A stretch of 64,000 nucleotides of DNA from Pedobacter hartonius (GTDB lineage: Bacteria > Bacteroidota > Bacteroidia > Sphingobacteriales > Sphingobacteriaceae): assembly GCF_900107535.1 (NCBI RefSeq), contig NZ_FNRA01000001.1, forward strand, positions 682,001 to 746,000. Direction: 5' to 3'. A program made the position numbers and the translations under genes. A model generated the notes under the pieces. It did no database searches, was not told the DNA's origin, and was given only the letters and a program-made list of their open reading frames with translations. The first letter of the stretch is position 1. Each line of letters opens with the position of its first letter. Shown in pieces: positions 60,579 through 64,000 of the stretch.

Positions 60579-61127
60579 ATGCAAAAAAGAACCCTGCTAG
60601 ACGGTAATAAGTTCCAAATCACAATTAAGCGACTTTGTCATCAATTAATTGAGAATCATACCGATTTTTCTAATACTGTACTGATTGGCATACAACCCCG
60701 CGGCAGTTACTTCGCTGACCGGGTAAAGCAGGAACTCTCCGAAATACTCAAAACAGAGAACATCAGAAAAGGTAATCTTGACATCACTTTCTTCAGGGAT
60801 GACTTCAGGAGAAAGGACGGAATCGTATCCGCAAGCAGCAACACTATCGATTTTATTATTGAAGGATGTAATGTAGTCCTGATTGACGACGTGTTGTGGA
60901 CCGGCCGGACCATCAGGGCAGCTTTAGATGCCTTACTGGCTTACGGGCGCCCGGCGAAGGTTGAGCTCATGGTACTGATCGACAGACGGTTTTCCAGACA
61001 TGTACCTATAGAACCTGATTATATCGGGCAGCAGGTGGACAGCCTGGACTCACAGCTGGTAAAAGTGAGCTGGAAAGAAACCGAGGGTGAAGACAAAGTA
61101 ATTTTATTATCAGAACGAAATAAATAA
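60579..61127 (+). CDS. pyrR: PyrR: uracil phosphoribosyltransferase / pyrimidine regulator homologue
   Basis: The protein (about 182 residues) is a type-I phosphoribosyltransferase. The PRPP loop VVLIDDVLWTGRTIRAAL and the N-terminal IGIQPRGSYFADRVKQEL match PyrR, and RRFSRHVPIEPDYIGQQV is the PyrR-specific C-terminal region. In Bacillus it binds pyr mRNA; here the very short leader gives no room for such a site, so it may act mainly as a uracil salvage enzyme. The ATG at 60579 is preferred over a TTG two codons upstream. It is followed by pyrB after three bases, an obvious operon. Confidence 0.92.
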   Translation: MQKRTLLDGNKFQITIKRLCHQLIENHTDFSNTVLIGIQPRGSYFADRVKQELSEILKTENIRKGNLDITFFRDDFRRKDGIVSASSNTIDFIIEGCNVVLIDDVLWTGRTIRAALDALLAYGRPAKVELMVLIDRRFSRHVPIEPDYIGQQVDSLDSQLVKVSWKETEGEDKVILLSERNK

Positions 61128-61130
61128 GAA

Positions 61131-62063
61131 ATGGCAGCAGAAAAACTATCAACACGACATCTTTTGGGCATCAAAGACATCAACCTGAATGATATTGAAT
61201 TGATTTTTGAAACTGCAGATAATTTCAGGGACGTGATCAACAGGCCGATCAAAAGAGTTCCTTCTCTGCGTGATATCACTATCGCGAATATCTTCTTCGA
61301 AAATTCTACCCGTACCAAACTTTCTTTCGAACTTGCAGAAAAAAGGTTGTCTGCAGATGTGATCAACTTCGCTGCATCTTCCTCTTCTGTCAGTAAAGGA
61401 GAAACGCTGATTGATACGGTGAACAATATCCTGGCGATGAAAGTAGATATGGTGGTAATGAGACATCCCTATGCAGGGGCTGGTGTATTTTTGAGCAAAC
61501 ATATCAACGCACAGATCGTTAATGCAGGAGACGGGGCACATGAGCATCCTACGCAGGCACTGCTGGACGCCTATTCCATCCGCCATAAACTCGGAGAGGT
61601 CAGGGGCAAGAAGGTAGTGATCGTTGGAGATATCCTGCATTCACGGGTGGCGATATCCAATATCCTCTGCCTGCAGAAACTGGGTGCCGAGGTGATGGTC
61701 TGCGGGCCTACTACACTGATCCCGAAACATATTGAAAGCCTCGGGGTAAAGGTAGAGCACAACCTGATCAAGGCACTGAACTGGTGTGATGTGGCCAATA
61801 TGCTGAGGATTCAGATGGAAAGACAGGACATCAAATATTTCCCTTCTTTAAGAGAGTATGCAATGATGTACGGTCTTAACAAACAGATCCTTGATAACCT
61901 GGATAAGGAGATCATAGTGATGCATCCTGGGCCGATCAACAGGGGTGTGGAGATCACCAGCGATGTGGCAGACAGTAAACAGTCCATCATTTTAGACCAG
62001 GTGGAAAATGGCGTAGCTGTACGAATGGCAGTACTCTATTTGCTTGCTTCTCAGAGAGATTAG
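61131..62063 (+). CDS. pyrB: Aspartate carbamoyltransferase catalytic subunit
   Basis: PyrB joins carbamoyl phosphate and aspartate, the committed step of pyrimidine synthesis. The 310-residue protein has the carbamoyl-phosphate site IFFENSTRTKLSFELAEKRL, the loop DGAHEHPTQALLDAYSIRHK, and the C-terminal VMHPGPINRGVEITSDVADS. These mark it as ATCase rather than ornithine carbamoyltransferase. No pyrI follows, so it is probably the unregulated trimer type, or forms a complex with a partner encoded elsewhere. Confidence 0.96.
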   Translation: MAAEKLSTRHLLGIKDINLNDIELIFETADNFRDVINRPIKRVPSLRDITIANIFFENSTRTKLSFELAEKRLSADVINFAASSSSVSKGETLIDTVNNILAMKVDMVVMRHPYAGAGVFLSKHINAQIVNAGDGAHEHPTQALLDAYSIRHKLGEVRGKKVVIVGDILHSRVAISNILCLQKLGAEVMVCGPTTLIPKHIESLGVKVEHNLIKALNWCDVANMLRIQMERQDIKYFPSLREYAMMYGLNKQILDNLDKEIIVMHPGPINRGVEITSDVADSKQSIILDQVENGVAVRMAVLYLLASQRD

Positions 62064-62112
62064 CCTCTTTGTAACTTTCTTAATACCATTTCGGAGAACT
62101 TTACGTTAAACA

Positions 62113-62151
62113 GTGTTATTAACACTTGTTAACTTCTAGTGTTAACAAGTG
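62113..62151. repeat. Cluster of palindromes between pyrB and the TPR gene
   Basis: CACTTGTTAAC (62123-62133) and GTTAACAAGTG (62141-62151) form a perfect 11-base inverted repeat. It partly overlaps a GTGTTA/TAACAC palindrome just upstream. The core GTGTTAAC-like unit recurs in both orientations. It lies 42 bases before the next ATG, where an operator would be expected, and no T run follows to make it a terminator. Confidence 0.55.
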
Positions 62152-62192
62152 ATTCTACAATTTTTATATTAGCACCAATATATTTAAACCAA

Positions 62193-64000
62193 ATGCAGAA
62201 AAAATACCTTTTTATTCCGCTTTTATTAGCCGGTAACCTTACCGCAGGTTATGCGCAGGTAAGTGCGTTAGTAAACCTCAATAAAAATTATCAGACTGGC
62301 CTCGAATTACTCGATAACGAAAAATATGTTGCTGCCGCTCAACAGTTCAGACTGGTGGAACAGCTGAGACAAAAACCGGGAACTCAGCAGGAAAGTAACG
62401 CTGAGCTTTCCCTCTTAAAAGAAAATGCGAAGTTCTACGCCGCCGTTTGTGCCCTTGAATTGGGTAATAACGATGCTGAAAGCCTCTTCCAGACTTTTAT
62501 CAGGGACTACCCGCTAAACCCGAACACCAAACTGGCATTCTTCCATGTCGGTAAATCATACTTTGCACAAAAGAACTATGCAAAGGCACTGGAATGGTTT
62601 GAGAAAACAGATCCTTCTACCCTTTCAAAAAAACAACGTACAGAATACCAGTTCAAACAGGGCTATTCTTACTTTGTACAGAAAGATATCGTAAAAGCGG
62701 AGCCTTTGTTCGAACAGGTGAAGAATGAAGAAGGCCCTTTCCAGGAAAGCGCTACTTACTATTTTGCCTATATCAGATACCAGAACAAGGACTATAAAAC
62801 AGCTTTAACAAATTTCGAAAAGCTAAAAGGTTCTAAAACCTATGAGGCCAGCTATCCTTATTATATCACCTCCATGTATTACCTGGATGAAAGATATGAC
62901 GATGTGATCAGCTACGCTATCCCCATACTGAAAAGCTCTAAACAGCAGTTCGAAGCAGAAATGCTGAGCCTGATCGCGGCTTCCTACTTTGCAAAGTCTG
63001 ACTTTAAAAATGCAGAGCTCTACTTCAGGGATTTCTATTCCAAAGATAAATCAGAAAAGAAAAATAACCTCTTTATTTACCAGTACGGATATTCCCTCTT
63101 CCAGTTAAACAAGACTAAAGAAGCAGTTACCATCCTGTCGCAGTTAAATACTGATGATGTATACCTGCAAAGTGGTATGTACACACTGGGCCGCGCTTTC
63201 ATTAAACTGGCCGATAAAGAAAAAGCAAGAAGCGCATTTTTCAGGGCTTCCCGCTTAGAGTTCGACAAAGGCATACAGGAAGAATCCTGGATCAATTATG
63301 CAAGACTGAGCTATGAGCTTGATTTTAATCAGCAGGCGCTGGAATCCACACAGAGTTTCCTGAAACAGTTTCCAAGATCGGCAAAGATCAATGAAGCCAA
63401 AACGTTACTGGGAGAGATCCTGCTGACCAGCAAGAACTACCAGGCAGCAATCGATATCCTGGAGCCTATTGCAAAAAAATCACCTGAAGCTGAAGAAGCT
63501 TATCAGAAAGTAACCTACTTCAGAGGACTTGAATTTTACAATGAACGTGCCTTCCCGAATGCGCTTTCGATGTTCATCCGCTCAAATACTTTTCCGGACG
63601 ACAAAGAGATCCATGCCTTAAGTACGTATTGGATGGCAGAGTCCATGTATGAACTGCGCAAGTATGGCGAAGCCGTAAAAACATTTGAGAAGTTCCTCAC
63701 CATGCCTGACGCGGATAAAACGAAAGTATACAACTTCGCCAATTATGCACTGGCCTACGCAGCCTTCGAAGATGAAAAATATTCAAAAGCTGCCAATTAT
63801 TTTGAACGTTTCCTCAGCGGGGATGATAAAGATAAAAACACGGTTGTGGATGCTACAGTACGTCTGGCAGATTCATACTTCGTCAATAAAAGTTATGGCA
63901 ATGCCTTAACCTATTACAACAGGATCATCAGCGATAAATCTACCGGTGATGATTACGCACTTTTCCAGAGAGGAATGATCCAGGGGCTGCAGGATCAGAA
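62193..64000 (+). CDS. Large exported tetratricopeptide-repeat protein, 5' part
   Basis: The gene runs off the end of the window; 602 codons are visible. A signal peptide (cleavage near AGYAQ) is followed by many TPR units, such as FFHVGKSYFAQKNYAKALEW, RTEYQFKQGYSYFVQKDIVK and SYPYYITSMYYLDERYDDVI. This is the pattern of the large TPR proteins of about 1000 residues common in Bacteroidota, which usually lie in the periplasm. The function is not known. Confidence 0.85.
   Translation, partial: MQKKYLFIPLLLAGNLTAGYAQVSALVNLNKNYQTGLELLDNEKYVAAAQQFRLVEQLRQKPGTQQESNAELSLLKENAKFYAAVCALELGNNDAESLFQTFIRDYPLNPNTKLAFFHVGKSYFAQKNYAKALEWFEKTDPSTLSKKQRTEYQFKQGYSYFVQKDIVKAEPLFEQVKNEEGPFQESATYYFAYIRYQNKDYKTALTNFEKLKGSKTYEASYPYYITSMYYLDERYDDVISYAIPILKSSKQQFEAEMLSLIAASYFAKSDFKNAELYFRDFYSKDKSEKKNNLFIYQYGYSLFQLNKTKEAVTILSQLNTDDVYLQSGMYTLGRAFIKLADKEKARSAFFRASRLEFDKGIQEESWINYARLSYELDFNQQALESTQSFLKQFPRSAKINEAKTLLGEILLTSKNYQAAIDILEPIAKKSPEAEEAYQKVTYFRGLEFYNERAFPNALSMFIRSNTFPDDKEIHALSTYWMAESMYELRKYGEAVKTFEKFLTMPDADKTKVYNFANYALAYAAFEDEKYSKAANYFERFLSGDDKDKNTVVDATVRLADSYFVNKSYGNALTYYNRIISDKSTGDDYALFQRGMIQGLQDQ

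Overview
The window comes from a Bacteroidota chromosome, most likely Sphingobacteriaceae and Pedobacter-like. The evidence is the set of DUF4294, DUF4783 and OMP_b-brl families, a CarboxypepD_reg-fronted TonB receptor, TlpA/DUF4369, BshB1, few Shine-Dalgarno sites, and many promoters of the Bacteroidota form TAnnTTTG. No tRNA, rRNA, CRISPR array, insertion sequence or replication origin was seen.

Layout. (1) 0-18 kb is mixed housekeeping with several decayed loci: the 3' end of mazG, a wrecked styrene-monooxygenase-like flavoprotein gene, a degenerate DEAD-box helicase, a LolC/E-type permease, a NamZ lipoprotein, a hicAB module whose toxin gene is frameshifted, topoisomerase IB, fmt, a PabC-like aminotransferase, rluD, an ACC-deaminase family enzyme, and pxpB-pxpC with only a 27-codon stub of pxpA. 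An outer-membrane barrel, an SDR enzyme and a small sigma/anti-sigma pair follow. (2) 18.2-35.1 kb is a divergent NRPS-independent siderophore (NIS) cluster. (3) 35.2-49.2 kb holds a broken lipoprotein gene, L-lysine 6-aminotransferase, TlpA, BshB1, glutathione peroxidase, Rel, a Fur-family regulator, PurA, PabB, an M48 peptidase, PlsY and NadC. (4) 49.3-64 kb holds GpmI, Lon, LpxR-like, ArfB, Cmk, ribosomal protein S1, PyrR-PyrB and the start of a large TPR protein.

The siderophore cluster is the main attraction. The leftward arm encodes a nitroreductase-like flavoprotein, a PLP group II decarboxylase, a GNAT acyltransferase fused to an IucA/IucC-like N-terminal region, an N-hydroxylase, a MATE exporter, a free acyl carrier protein and an adenylating enzyme. 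The rightward arm encodes a clavaminate-synthase-like Fe(II)/2OG dioxygenase resembling lysine hydroxylases, two tandem DesD-like NIS synthetases, a TonB-dependent receptor and a DUF1624 membrane acyltransferase-like protein. The inferred route is lysine C-hydroxylation, decarboxylation to (hydroxy)cadaverine, N-hydroxylation, N-acylation, then oligomerisation, export and re-uptake. This would be a C-hydroxylated bisucaberin/ferrioxamine-like hydroxamate. The ACP/ligase pair hints at an extra acyl group. A near-direct repeat in the divergent intergenic region is a candidate iron operator.

Other points of note are a perfect 24-bp palindrome over the hicA promoter, a pxpA deletion scar, several long inverted repeats of unknown nature, and genes whose start codons sit almost on the predicted transcription start (hicA, the ACC-deaminase-like gene and cmk).
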